From NCBI GenBank assembly GCA_963724065.1, contig CAVRTB010000006.1, positions 620,001 to 684,000 of the forward strand: DNA of 64,000 nucleotides, written 5' to 3'. Origin of the DNA: DASRIA01 sp963724065. GTDB taxonomy: Bacteria > Actinomycetota > Thermoleophilia > Solirubrobacterales > JBBDJG01. The position numbers and the translations under genes were made by a program. The notes below the pieces were generated by a model. The model was not told the origin of the DNA and ran no database searches. It saw only the letters and a program-made list of their open reading frames with translations. Within the stretch, counting starts at the first letter, position 1, and every line of letters starts with the position of its first letter. Of the stretch, positions 54,988-63,613 are shown in pieces.

Positions 54988-55818
54988 TCACGCTTTTACC
55001 GCCGTGCGGTCAAGGAAGCCCGCGATCGCGCGGGACAGCTGGGCCCCGCGCCAGGCAAGCGGCGAGGATCCCGGGTCCTCGCTGATCAGCTCGGCTCCCT
55101 CGATCCGATCCGCGTATGTCTGGGCCACCTCGTAGGGGTGCTCGGGGTCGAGATCGTCACGGCTGGCGACGATCAGCGTTGGCGCCGTGACCCGCTCGAG
55201 CGCCATCACGCCGTCGAATGCCTTCGAGCGCGGCACCACGCGCAGCGCGTCCGCCACCGCGCCGGGGTGCCGATGACGCGCGATGCGCTGTCTGATCGCC
55301 TCGAGGATCAACCCCCGAAACCTCGGCTCGACGGGCGGATCACCGTAGGCCCGCATGAAACCGTCCACGCCGTCGCGCTCGAGCCCCGTCGCGAGCGCGT
55401 CCCAGCGCGAAAGCTCGGCCGCGTCGGTCTGTGGGAGGCCGAGGTGCGCCGGGGTGATCTGTACGAGCGCAGCGACGCGGTCCGGATGCTCCAGCGCGTA
55501 GGCGAGGGTCGTCGCGGCCCCCATCGACGCCCCCACGAGCACGACCCGGTCGAGCGCTGCGCTTTCGATCACGGCGCCGAGGTCGCCGACCAGGTCCGGG
55601 TACTCGTACGCGGCCGCGCCGGGCGCAGGCTGCGAGTCGCCGTGCCCGCGCGCGTCGTAGGAGACCACCTGGTATCCGGCGCGCTCCAATGCCCGCGAGC
55701 CGTGCACGACGTAGCGGCGCGTCGCGGTGAGGCCGTGCGCAAGGACGAGGGCAGGCGCGGACGCCGACCCGTCGCCGGCCTTCTCGACGACGAGCGAGAC
55801 CGCGCCGGGCCCGGCCAC
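54988..55818 (-). CDS. alpha/beta hydrolase
   Basis: 276 aa. Oxyanion segment LVLAHGLTATRRYVVHG, the strand YQVVSYDARGHGDS, the nucleophile elbow VLVGASMGAATTLAYAL (Ser in GASMG, about residue 97) and the late acidic residue in LIVASRDDLDPEHPYEVAQ; the terminal histidine expected of the triad is not obvious (the tail reads EDPGSSPLAWRGAQLSRAIAGFL). GTG 55818 is chosen; CTG 55830 in a CTGA overlap with the upstream dehydrogenase is also possible. It is coupled to that dehydrogenase. Substrate unknown; a MenH role is conceivable but unsupported by context. Confidence 0.85.
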   Translation of the reverse strand: MAGPGAVSLVVEKAGDGSASAPALVLAHGLTATRRYVVHGSRALERAGYQVVSYDARGHGDSQPAPGAAAYEYPDLVGDLGAVIESAALDRVVLVGASMGAATTLAYALEHPDRVAALVQITPAHLGLPQTDAAELSRWDALATGLERDGVDGFMRAYGDPPVEPRFRGLILEAIRQRIARHRHPGAVADALRVVPRSKAFDGVMALERVTAPTLIVASRDDLDPEHPYEVAQTYADRIEGAELISEDPGSSPLAWRGAQLSRAIAGFLDRTAVKA

Positions 55819-55826
55819 CGTCTCGA

Positions 55827-56936
55827 TCAGCTTGCCGGCTCCCCGCCGAGGCTCGACCAGATCTCGAGCTTGGTGCGCACCCGCGCGATCACCTCGTTCG
55901 TGAGCTCGGCGGTCGATGCATGGCCGCCGAGGTCGGGCGTCCGCACGCCGGACGCCGCGGCCTCGAGCACGCCCTCGTACACGGCCCGCGACGCGGTCAC
56001 CGCCTGCGTGTGGCCGTCCTCGCCCAGGTAACGCAGCAAGGCCGCCACCGCGAGGATCATGGCCATCGGGTTGGCGATGTCCTTGCCCTCGAGCGCGGGC
56101 GCCGTCCCGTGCGGCGCCTCGGTCATCACGACGGTCGTGCGCAGGTCGTCGTCGAACGACAGGAGCACGGACTCGGCGCCCGCGATCGATCCGAACAGCG
56201 CGAGCACCAGCTCCGAGAGGCAGTCGCCGTCGCGGTTGAGCGCGGGGATCACGAGCGGCGCTTCGGACGGCACGCCGCCCACGAGCCCGGCATATGTCAC
56301 GTCGATCAGCTGCGGCTGGTACGGCACGTCCGGAAAGCGCGCCGCGGCCGCGTCCATCTCCTCCTTGAGCATTCCCTCGTAGACCGGGCTGACGGTCCAC
56401 TTCGGGCCGCCGTACACACGTGCGTGCGTGCGCGCGGCTGTGCGGAAGGCGTACTCGGCGACGGCGCGGCAGACGGACCTGTGCACGCGCTCCGTGCGGA
56501 ACGCGACCTCGTCGGCGCCCTCGGCCGCGCGTCGCTCCTCGGCGCCGTAGGAATCCTCCACCGCCATGCGGACCACCGAGACGGGATGGTGCACCCCGCC
56601 GAGCGGCGTGACCCCCGGAATCCGGCGACCCGTCCTGATGATCACCTTGCCGCCGATCGCCTCGCGCAGGATCCGGTTGGGGCTGCCGACGTCGTCCGCT
56701 CCCTCCGGCGTGATCGTCGCGGCCTTGATGCCGTAGCCCGACTCGCGCATCGCGCGCGCGGCGGCGAGCACGACGTCGTTCTGGGTGCGGCGGCGATTCT
56801 CGAGCGATAGGTCGTAGGACTCGAGCTCTAGATCGAGGCCGCAGACGTCGGCGTCGACCAGGCGCAGCGCCTGGTCGAGCAGCTCCTGGCCCGTCTGGTC
56901 TCCCTCGAGGACGATAATCCGGGGCAGGTCGGGCAT
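55827..56936 (-). CDS. isocitrate/isopropylmalate-family dehydrogenase
   Basis: 369-aa beta-decarboxylating dehydrogenase of the ICDH/LeuB superfamily. Present are IKAATITPEGADDVGSPNRILRE (in place of the LeuB-type LLGAVGGPKWD), IIRTGRRIPG with the substrate arginines, VYGGPKWTVSPVYEGMLKEEM, LIDVTYAGLVGG, and EAPHGTAPALEGKDIANPMAM (NAD/substrate loop). The N-terminal motif reads LEGDQTGQE instead of GDGIGPE as in the LeuB at 33944. A true leuB exists in the window, so this is a different activity: isocitrate, homoisocitrate or a related hydroxyacid. ATG 56936 opens MPDLPRIIVLEGDQ. Confidence 0.87.
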   Translation of the reverse strand: MPDLPRIIVLEGDQTGQELLDQALRLVDADVCGLDLELESYDLSLENRRRTQNDVVLAAARAMRESGYGIKAATITPEGADDVGSPNRILREAIGGKVIIRTGRRIPGVTPLGGVHHPVSVVRMAVEDSYGAEERRAAEGADEVAFRTERVHRSVCRAVAEYAFRTAARTHARVYGGPKWTVSPVYEGMLKEEMDAAAARFPDVPYQPQLIDVTYAGLVGGVPSEAPLVIPALNRDGDCLSELVLALFGSIAGAESVLLSFDDDLRTTVVMTEAPHGTAPALEGKDIANPMAMILAVAALLRYLGEDGHTQAVTASRAVYEGVLEAAASGVRTPDLGGHASTAELTNEVIARVRTKLEIWSSLGGEPAS

Positions 56937-56971
56937 CGGCCGGAATCTACCCGAGGAGGCGCGAGGCGCGA

Positions 56972-57310
56972 ATGGCCCCACCCGGACCGGTCAAGTGCAC
57001 TTGGTGCGGCAACACCGTCGAGGCGACCGACGGCTTTCGGCTCGGTGAGCACGAGGGCGATCGCGGCGCCGTGTTCTGCCGCCTCGAGCACGTCGTGCCG
57101 TGGGCCATGCAGGGCGCGCACTGGGAGGCGGGCGAGCCGATCGAGCCCACGGGCACCGACACGACCCGGGCGTGCGCCCACTGCGGCGCGGCGCTGGGCG
57201 AGGGCCACCTGGTGCTTGTGCGCCACCGCAGCGAGCACCGGATCCCCGACGGCTTCTGCTCGGTCGGCCACTTGCTGGAGTGGGCGAAAGCGGGAGGGCG
57301 GTGGCAGTAG
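56972..57310 (+). CDS. small protein with two tandem zinc-finger-like units
   Basis: 112 aa with a duplicated pattern: CTWCGN (residues 9-14) followed by FCRLEH (about 35-40), and CAHCGA (about 68-73) followed by FCSVGH (about 94-99). Each unit is CxxC...FCxxxH, resembling TRASH/MYM-like treble-clef metal sites. Metal binding is likely; a regulatory or metallochaperone role is only suggested by the family. ATG 56972 is 35 bases from the divergent dehydrogenase start. Confidence 0.75.
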   Translation: MAPPGPVKCTWCGNTVEATDGFRLGEHEGDRGAVFCRLEHVVPWAMQGAHWEAGEPIEPTGTDTTRACAHCGAALGEGHLVLVRHRSEHRIPDGFCSVGHLLEWAKAGGRWQ

Positions 57311-57362
57311 CCGCGCCGAGAGGCGCCCGGATGCAGGAGTTTTTCGCGCGGAGGCGCACTGT

Positions 57363-57368
57363 TACCCT
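57363..57368 (+). promoter_or_regulatory. candidate -10 box of murA (TACCCT)
   Basis: TACCCT ends 12 bases before the murA ATG in the 70-base gap after the zinc-finger gene. Confidence 0.35.
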
Positions 57369-57380
57369 TCGAGAGCCTCC

Positions 57381-58679
57381 ATGGACAAATTCGTAATAGA
57401 AGGTGGATATCCGCTCTCCGGCACCGTCGTGCCGGCGGGCAACAAGAACGCCGCGCTCCCGATCCTGGCGGCGTCGCTGCTGACCGACGAGGAGCTCGTC
57501 GTCGGCAACGTGCCGCGCATCCGCGACGTCGACTCGATGCTCGCGCTGCTCGAGGACATCGGCGTGACCGTCACCTGGCGCGACGACCACGAGGTCGTCC
57601 TGCACGCGGCGAACATCTCGAGCACGGACGTCCACACCGACCTGGCCGGGCGCATCCGGGCCTCCTTCCTGCTGGCCGGGCCGCTGCTGGCGCGCACCGG
57701 CGAGGCGCGCATCCCGCCGCCCGGCGGCGACTTCATCGGCCGGCGTCGGCTCGATCCGCACCTCGACGCGCTGCGGGCGCTGGGCGCGCAGATCCACCTC
57801 GACAAGGACTACGAGATGTGGGCGCCGCAGGGTCTCAAGGCATGCGACTTCTTCATGGACGAGGCGAGCGTGATGGCGACCGAGAACACGCTGATGGCCG
57901 CGGCGCTCACGCCGGGCACCACCACGATCCGCAACGCCGCCTCCGAGCCGCACGTGCAGGACCTCGCGCGGTTGCTGGTCGCGATGGGCGCGCGCATCGA
58001 CGGCATCGGCTCGAACGTGCTCACGGTGCACGGGCGCCCGCGGCTCGGCGGCGCGCAGGTGAACGTCGCGCCCGACCACATCGAGGTGGGGAGCTTCATG
58101 GCGCTCGCCGCCGTGACGGGTGGCGAGATGCGGATCAAGGGCACGGTCCCGGACGACCTGAAGATGGTGCGAATGGTGTTCGAGCGGCTCGGCCTCAAGT
58201 CGCAGCTCGACGGCGACGACCTGATCGTCCCGCCCGAGCAGCGCCTGCGGGTGCGTGACGACGTCGGCGGCGCGATGCCCGAGATCGACGACGGGCCCTG
58301 GCCCGCGTTCCCAGCCGACCTCACCAGCATCGCGCTCGCGCTGGCGACGCAGGCCGAGGGCATGGTCCTGATCCACGAGAAGATGTTCGAGAACCGACTG
58401 TTCTTCGTCGACAAGCTGACGTCGATGGGCGCTCGGATCGTGCTCTGCGATCCCCACCGGGCGATCGTGAGCGGTCCGAGCCGGCTTCATGGTGAGCGCA
58501 TGGAGAGCCCCGACATCAGGGCCGGCATGGCGATGCTCATCGCGAGCCTGTGCGCCGAGGGCGTTTCGGAGATCGGCAACGTCGGCCAGATCGACCGCGG
58601 GTACGAACGCATCGACGATCGCCTGCGCGAGCTGGGCGCGCGCATCGAGCGCGTGTCGGGCGACCGCGTCTCGGCGTAG
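57381..58679 (+). CDS. murA: UDP-N-acetylglucosamine 1-carboxyvinyltransferase with active-site Asp
   Basis: First committed step of peptidoglycan synthesis (PEP + UDP-GlcNAc). 432 aa, EPSP-synthase-like fold. N-terminal GGYPLSGTVVPAGNKNAALPILAA with the catalytic lysine (NKN, about residue 22). The active-site loop reads PPPGGDFIGRR: Asp117 (codon 57729-57731) replaces the usual Cys. Cys-to-Asp MurA enzymes, known from Mycobacterium and Chlamydia, work but resist fosfomycin. Later segments TSIALALATQAEG and ESPDIRAGMAMLIASL are typical. hisZ starts 24 bases downstream. Confidence 0.95.
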   Translation: MDKFVIEGGYPLSGTVVPAGNKNAALPILAASLLTDEELVVGNVPRIRDVDSMLALLEDIGVTVTWRDDHEVVLHAANISSTDVHTDLAGRIRASFLLAGPLLARTGEARIPPPGGDFIGRRRLDPHLDALRALGAQIHLDKDYEMWAPQGLKACDFFMDEASVMATENTLMAAALTPGTTTIRNAASEPHVQDLARLLVAMGARIDGIGSNVLTVHGRPRLGGAQVNVAPDHIEVGSFMALAAVTGGEMRIKGTVPDDLKMVRMVFERLGLKSQLDGDDLIVPPEQRLRVRDDVGGAMPEIDDGPWPAFPADLTSIALALATQAEGMVLIHEKMFENRLFFVDKLTSMGARIVLCDPHRAIVSGPSRLHGERMESPDIRAGMAMLIASLCAEGVSEIGNVGQIDRGYERIDDRLRELGARIERVSGDRVSA

Positions 58680-58703
58680 AGAACACAGAGCCGGGAACGC
58701 GTC

Positions 58704-59699
58704 GTGACCTTTCCGATCCCACCGGGGACGCGTGACATCCTGCCCGACGAGATGCGCGAGCTGCGGCGCCTCTCGGCGAACCTGCTCGATACCTTCGAGC
58801 GCTTCGGATACGGCGAGGTCTGGACGCCGACGATGGAGTACGAGGACGTGCTCGTGCAGGGCGACGAGCGCGCGGCCGGAGCCTCGTACCGGCTCTTCGA
58901 CGAGCACGGCCAGGTGCTGGTGCTGCGCTCCGACATGACGATCCCGATCGCGCGCCTCGTCGCGACGCGCTACCCGGAGGCCGAGCTGCCGCTGCGTCTG
59001 TGCTACCTCTCCCACGCGTATCGCGCGGTGCGCCCGCAGCGCGGCCAGCAGCGCGAGTTCCTCCAGGCGGGCATCGAGCTGATCGGTGCCGATGCCCCAG
59101 CGGGGACCGTGGACGTGCTCGAGGTGCTCGGCGCCGCGCTCGACGCGGGCGGCCTGCCGCGCGCCCGCATCGGGCTCGGCGACGCCGGCCTCTTCAGGGC
59201 GCTGCTCCAGAGCATGGGAGTCGGGGCCGCCGAGGGCAAGGGCGCGATCGAGGCGCTCGCACGGCACGATCTCGTCGAGCTCGAGCGGCTCGTGGCCGAC
59301 CTGCCGATCGCCGAGCAGCGGCAGCGCACGCTGATCGCCGTGCCGCAGCTGCGCGGCGGCCCGGAGGTGATCGAGCGCGCGATCGAGGTGGGCGGCGAGG
59401 ACGTGCGAGCCCCCATTTCGCGGCTCGCGGACGTCTCGACGGGGCTCACGCAGCGCGGCCTCGGCGACCGCGTGATCTTCGACCTCGGGCTCGTGCGGGA
59501 CCTCGGGTACTACACGGGCGCGATCTTCGAGGTCTACGACCCGGCGCTCGGCCACGTGATCGGCGGGGGCGGGCGCTACGACGACCTGCTCGGCCGCTTC
59601 GGGCGCAGGTTGCCGGCCTGCGGGTTCGCGCTGTACGTCGAGCGCATGCACGTCGCGCAGGCCGAAGAGGAGCGCCGCGACGCGGAGGAATCGCCATGA
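58704..59699 (+). CDS. hisZ: ATP phosphoribosyltransferase regulatory subunit
   Basis: 331-aa HisRS-like paralogue that activates short-form HisG. Class II synthetase-like segments: PPGTRDILPDEMRELRRL, EVWTPTMEYEDVL (motif 1 region), LRSDMTIPIARLVATRYP (motif 2 region) and GGGGRYDDLLGRFGR (motif 3 region). The anticodon-binding domain of true HisRS is missing, and it overlaps a short hisG, both of which identify HisZ. GTG 58704 opens MTFPIPPGTRDIL. First gene of the his operon. Confidence 0.94.
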   Translation: MTFPIPPGTRDILPDEMRELRRLSANLLDTFERFGYGEVWTPTMEYEDVLVQGDERAAGASYRLFDEHGQVLVLRSDMTIPIARLVATRYPEAELPLRLCYLSHAYRAVRPQRGQQREFLQAGIELIGADAPAGTVDVLEVLGAALDAGGLPRARIGLGDAGLFRALLQSMGVGAAEGKGAIEALARHDLVELERLVADLPIAEQRQRTLIAVPQLRGGPEVIERAIEVGGEDVRAPISRLADVSTGLTQRGLGDRVIFDLGLVRDLGYYTGAIFEVYDPALGHVIGGGGRYDDLLGRFGRRLPACGFALYVERMHVAQAEEERRDAEESP

Positions 59700-60355
59700 G
59701 CACCGGCGCGACCGGGCCGCTACGGCTCGCGGTCCCGCGCGGGGCGCTGTTCGGGGACACCCTCGACCTGCTCGACCGCATCGGGGTGGACACGGCATCG
59801 CTGCGCTCCGACTCTCGCTCGCTGCTGTTCCCGGGCGACGAGATGACGCTCGTCACGATGCGCCCGAGCGACGTCCCCACATATGTGGAGGCAGGCGCCG
59901 TCGACCTCGGCATCACCGGCAAGGACGTCCTGATGGAGCAGCACGAGCGCGTCGTGTACGAGCTGCTCGACCTTGGCTACGGCCACTGTCGCATGGTGGT
60001 TGCAACGCGCGCCGGCGATCACTTCGCCGATGAGCTCGAGCGCCGCCTGGGCGCACTGCGGATCGCGACCAAGTACCCGCGGATCGCGGCACGCTACTTC
60101 GAGGACTCGGGTCGCCAGGCAGAGGTGATCGAGGTCAAGGGCTCGGTCGAGCTGGCGCCCATCTCCGGCCTCGCGGAGGCGATCGTCGACCTCACGGCGA
60201 GCGGCCGCACGCTGCTCGAGAACCACCTCGAGGTGCGCGAGGTGATCGGCGACTGCACGGCGCGGCTCGTCGCCAACCGCGTCTCCTACAAGCTGCGCCA
60301 GGGCGCGGTCGACGACCTCGTGAAGCGCATGGGGGAGCAGTCGGTTGCGCGCTAG
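59696..60355 (+). CDS. hisG: ATP phosphoribosyltransferase (short form)
   Basis: Condenses ATP and PRPP, first step of histidine synthesis. 219 aa is the short HisG form lacking the ACT-like regulatory domain and needing HisZ. RLAVPRGALFGDTLDLLDRIG at the N-terminus, GAVDLGITGKDVLMEQ, and the PRPP-like signature VEVKGSVELAPISGLAEAIVDLTASGRTL are present (written here VIEVKGSVELAP). ATG 59696 overlaps the hisZ stop as ATGA. Feedback by histidine would act through HisZ. Confidence 0.95.
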   Translation: MSTGATGPLRLAVPRGALFGDTLDLLDRIGVDTASLRSDSRSLLFPGDEMTLVTMRPSDVPTYVEAGAVDLGITGKDVLMEQHERVVYELLDLGYGHCRMVVATRAGDHFADELERRLGALRIATKYPRIAARYFEDSGRQAEVIEVKGSVELAPISGLAEAIVDLTASGRTLLENHLEVREVIGDCTARLVANRVSYKLRQGAVDDLVKRMGEQSVAR

Positions 60356-61616
60356 GCACTTCACTCTCGGCGCGCGCGAGGAGGCCGGCGCGATCGCGAG
60401 CGCCGTGCGCGCGCTTGCCGAGGCCCCGGGCGACGTCACGGCCTCCGTGGCGCAGATCATCGGCGACGTCCGCGAGCGCGGGGACGCGGCGGTGCACGAG
60501 CTCACCCTGCGCTGGGACAGCGAGGCGGCGCCCGAGCGCTTCCGCGTGCCCGCGCACGACATCCACGCCGCGCTCGAGGGCATCGACACGGACCTGCGAA
60601 TGGGGCTCGACACGGCGATCGCGAACGTCGAGCGCCTCGCCCGGGCCGAGGCGCCGGACGACCTCGCGGTCGCCATGCCCGAGGGGCAGAGCGTCACGCT
60701 GCGCGAGCTGCCCGTGCGCCGCGCGGGCGCCTACGTCCCCGGCGGGCGCGCCGCCTATCCGTCCTCGGTGGTCATGTGCTGCGTGCCGGCACGCGTTGCG
60801 GGCGTCGGCGAGGTCGCCGTCGCGACGCCGCCCGGCCCCGGCGGCGCGGCGCACCCGGCGATCCTCGCGGCCTGCGCGCTCTGCGGGGTCGAGGAGGTCT
60901 ACCTGATGGGCGGCGCGCAGGCGATCGCCGCGCTCGCGTTCGGCACGGCCTCGGTCGCGCCCGTCGACGTGATCGTCGGTCCCGGGAACGCTTACGTGCA
61001 GGAGGCCAAGCGCCAGGTGGTGGGCGTGGTCGGCATCGACGGGATCGCCGGCCCCAGCGAGCTGCTCGTGGTCGCCGACGAGTCCGCGGACCCCCGCGTG
61101 ATCGCCCTCGACCTCGCCGCCCAGGCGGAGCACGGGCCGGACACCCTCGTAGCGGCGGCGTCGCCGAGCGCCGACCTGCTTGCGCGGGTCGAGCGCGAGG
61201 TGCTTGCGCTCGCCGCGCAGCGCGAGTCGGTGCAGGATGCCGCGCTCGCGCTCGTGCACACGCGCGACCTCGGATCCGCCGTGGATCTCACGAACGCGCT
61301 CGCACCCGAGCACCTCGAGCTCGCGTGCGAAGGCGCCGCCGAGCTCGCCGAGCAGGTGCGCGCGGCCGGATGCGTGTTCGTCGGGCTGTCCGGCGGAACC
61401 GCGTTTGGCGACTATGCGGCGGGCTCCAACCACGTGCTGCCCACGGGAGGAGCGGCGCGCTTCTCCGGACCGCTCGGCGCACGCGATTTTCGGCGCAGAC
61501 AGGCGCTGGTATCGTTGCCCGCCGAGGCAGCGCGCGCGCTCGCGCCCCACGTCGCGAGCGTCGCAAGAGCGGAGGGATTTCCCGTCCACGCCGAATCCGC
61601 CGAGGCAAGGCGTTAG
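60345..61616 (+). CDS. hisD: histidinol dehydrogenase
   Basis: Zinc- and NAD-dependent four-electron oxidation of histidinol, last two steps of histidine synthesis. 423 aa. YVPGGRAAYPSSVVMCCVPA, VDVIVGPGNAYVQEAKRQV and GPSELLVVADESADP (signature with substrate and zinc contacts), QAEHGPDT with a zinc ligand pair, and HLELACEG are visible. The start is TTG 60345, overlapping hisG by 11 bases; it opens MRARHFTLG. Confidence 0.95.
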   Translation: MRARHFTLGAREEAGAIASAVRALAEAPGDVTASVAQIIGDVRERGDAAVHELTLRWDSEAAPERFRVPAHDIHAALEGIDTDLRMGLDTAIANVERLARAEAPDDLAVAMPEGQSVTLRELPVRRAGAYVPGGRAAYPSSVVMCCVPARVAGVGEVAVATPPGPGGAAHPAILAACALCGVEEVYLMGGAQAIAALAFGTASVAPVDVIVGPGNAYVQEAKRQVVGVVGIDGIAGPSELLVVADESADPRVIALDLAAQAEHGPDTLVAAASPSADLLARVEREVLALAAQRESVQDAALALVHTRDLGSAVDLTNALAPEHLELACEGAAELAEQVRAAGCVFVGLSGGTAFGDYAAGSNHVLPTGGAARFSGPLGARDFRRRQALVSLPAEAARALAPHVASVARAEGFPVHAESAEARR

Positions 61617-61629
61617 GCCGAGAAACGAC

Positions 61630-62232
61630 ATGGCAATCACGACACCACCGCGCGCTGCAGAGATCGAGCGCTCCACCCACGAGACCAGCATCCGCCTGCG
61701 CCTCGCGCTCGACGGCACCGGCGAGTGCTCCGCGTCGACCGGGGTCGGTTTCCTCGATCACATGCTCGACCTGCTCGCGCGCCACGGGCGCATCGACCTC
61801 GACGTCGAGGCGACCGGCGACCTCCAGACGGGGACTCACCACACGACCGAGGACATCGGCATCGTGCTCGGCCAGGCACTCGACCGGGCGCTCGCCGACC
61901 GCAGCGGCATCGCCCGCTACGGCGACGCGACGGTACCGATGGACGAGGCGCTTTGCTCGTGCGCGATCGACGTCTCGGGGCGCCCGCACTGCGCCTTCGA
62001 GGGCACGATCCCAGATGCCACGATCGGCGGCTGGGAGACCGAGTTGACCGAGGAGTTCTTCCGCGCCGTGGCGAACAACGCGCGCCTCACCGTGCACGTG
62101 CGGCTGCTCGCGGGGACGAACGCGCACCACATGGTCGAGGCGAGCTTCAAGGCATTCGCGCGCGCGCTGCGCGTCGCGACGTCGCTGGACGACTCCCAGA
62201 CCGGAGTCCCATCTACCAAGGGCGTACTGTGA
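61630..62232 (+). CDS. hisB: imidazoleglycerol-phosphate dehydratase
   Basis: Manganese-dependent dehydration of IGP. 200-aa monofunctional enzyme. Metal-binding GFLDHMLDLLARHG (about residues 41-54) and THHTTEDIGIVLGQAL (about 69-84), plus AHHMVEASFKAFARAL near the end, hold the histidine clusters. ATG 61630 follows hisD after 13 bases. The stop overlaps a GTG (GTGA, 62229-62232) that is out of frame with hisH. Confidence 0.95.
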   Translation: MAITTPPRAAEIERSTHETSIRLRLALDGTGECSASTGVGFLDHMLDLLARHGRIDLDVEATGDLQTGTHHTTEDIGIVLGQALDRALADRSGIARYGDATVPMDEALCSCAIDVSGRPHCAFEGTIPDATIGGWETELTEEFFRAVANNARLTVHVRLLAGTNAHHMVEASFKAFARALRVATSLDDSQTGVPSTKGVL

Positions 62233-62251
62233 CGCGAGCGGCGGCCCGCGC

Positions 62252-62872
62252 ATCGCGATCCTCGACTACGGGATGGGTAACCTGCGCTCCGCCGAGAAGG
62301 CACTCGAGCGCGAGGGGGCGCGACCGGCGATCACGAACGACCACGACCTGATCCGGTCCTGCGACGGCGCGATCCTGCCCGGCGTCGGCGCCTTTCCGAA
62401 GGCGATGCGCAACATCCGCGACCTCGAGCTGGACGGTCTGATCGGCGAGCTGCTCGCGAGCGGGATGCCGATGCTCGGGATCTGCCTGGGCATGCAGCTG
62501 CTCTTCGAGCACTCGAGCGAGAACGAGGGCGCGTGGGGCCTCGGGCTCCTCGGGGGCCGCGTGGAGCGCCTGCCCGCGCCCGGCCTGAAGGTCCCGCACA
62601 TCGGGTGGAACGTCGTGCGCTGGGAGCGCCGCACCGCGCTCACCGCGGACCTGCCCGACGAATGCCCGTTCTACTTCGTCCACTCGTTTGCACCCGCGGC
62701 CTCCGGCGACGACGTGCTCGGAACGTCCACCTACGGTGAGCCGTTCGCGTGCGCTGTCGAGCGCGAGCCGGTCTACGGCGTGCAGTTCCACCCCGAGAAG
62801 TCGAGCACCCACGGGCTCCACCTGCTGCGGAACTTCACGTCGATCTGCGCGTCCGTCGGCGCCACTTCGTAG
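62252..62872 (+). CDS. hisH: imidazole glycerol phosphate synthase glutaminase subunit
   Basis: Class I glutamine amidotransferase feeding ammonia to HisF. About 206 aa. Catalytic Cys in GMPMLGICLGMQLLF, and His/Glu in GVQFHPEKSSTHG. The conserved first strand RIAILDYGMGNLRS begins at 62249, but no ATG, GTG or TTG precedes it in this frame; ATG 62273 (MGNLRS) would remove the strand. ATC 62252 is given as a nominal start. The GTG at 62229, overlapping the hisB stop in this genome's usual way, is out of frame, so a one-base indel between 62230 and 62250 is a good explanation. Confidence 0.85.
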   Translation: MAILDYGMGNLRSAEKALEREGARPAITNDHDLIRSCDGAILPGVGAFPKAMRNIRDLELDGLIGELLASGMPMLGICLGMQLLFEHSSENEGAWGLGLLGGRVERLPAPGLKVPHIGWNVVRWERRTALTADLPDECPFYFVHSFAPAASGDDVLGTSTYGEPFACAVEREPVYGVQFHPEKSSTHGLHLLRNFTSICASVGATS

Positions 62873-62881
62873 GAGACGCTG

Positions 62882-63613
62882 GTGCCGGCGCTCTACCCGG
62901 CGATCGACATCCTCGGCGGCAAGGCGGTGCGGCTCGTGCAGGGAGACTTCGCTCGCGGCAAGGTCTACGACTCCGACCCACTCGAGGCGGCGCGGCGGTG
63001 GGTCGCGGACGGCGCAAGGTGGCTGCACGTCGTCGACCTCGACGGCGCGCGCGACGGCCACCCGGTGAACCTCGCGCACCTCGAGCGCATCGCCTCGCGC
63101 GCCGGCGTCCCCGTGCAGTTCGGTGGCGGGATGCGGACCGTCGAGGCCGTGCAGGAGGCGGTCGGGGCGGGCGCCGACCGGGTGGTGATCGGCACGATCG
63201 CGTTCACCGAGCCGGACGTGCTCGACGCGGTGATCGAGGCCGCCCGCGAGCGGGTGCGGATCGCGGTCGACGTGAAGGACGGGGTCGTCGCGACCGCAGG
63301 CTGGCTCACGAGCACGTCGATCGAGGCCCACGATGCCGTTGCGGCGCTTCGCAGCCGCGGCGCCGGCGGGTTCATCTATACGAGCGTCGACCGCGATGGG
63401 ACGATGCGCGGCCCCGACACGGACGCGCTGAAGGAGGTAAGCACGGCCGCGGACGGTGCGCCGCTCGTCTACTCGGGGGGCATCGGCTCGCTCGCCGACC
63501 TCGAGGCCCTCGCACGGGAGCCGATCGAGGGCGTGATCGTGGGCAAGGCGCTCTACGAGGGCAGGTTCACCGTGGCCGAGGCGCAGGGGGCACTCGGCGA
63601 GGTGGCGCCATGA
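62882..63613 (+). CDS. hisA: ProFAR isomerase HisA
   Basis: TIM-barrel Amadori isomerase. 243 aa. YPAIDILGGKAVRLVQGDFA carries the first catalytic aspartate (AID); VQFGGGMRTVEAVQEAVGAGADRVVIGT is one phosphate-binding half and GGFIYTSVDRDGTMRGPD with the second catalytic aspartate the other, ending VYSGGIGSLADLEAL. GTG 62882 is nine bases after hisH. Some actinobacteria use HisA as bifunctional PriA for tryptophan as well; the sequence alone does not decide. Confidence 0.93.
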   Translation: MPALYPAIDILGGKAVRLVQGDFARGKVYDSDPLEAARRWVADGARWLHVVDLDGARDGHPVNLAHLERIASRAGVPVQFGGGMRTVEAVQEAVGAGADRVVIGTIAFTEPDVLDAVIEAARERVRIAVDVKDGVVATAGWLTSTSIEAHDAVAALRSRGAGGFIYTSVDRDGTMRGPDTDALKEVSTAADGAPLVYSGGIGSLADLEALAREPIEGVIVGKALYEGRFTVAEAQGALGEVAP

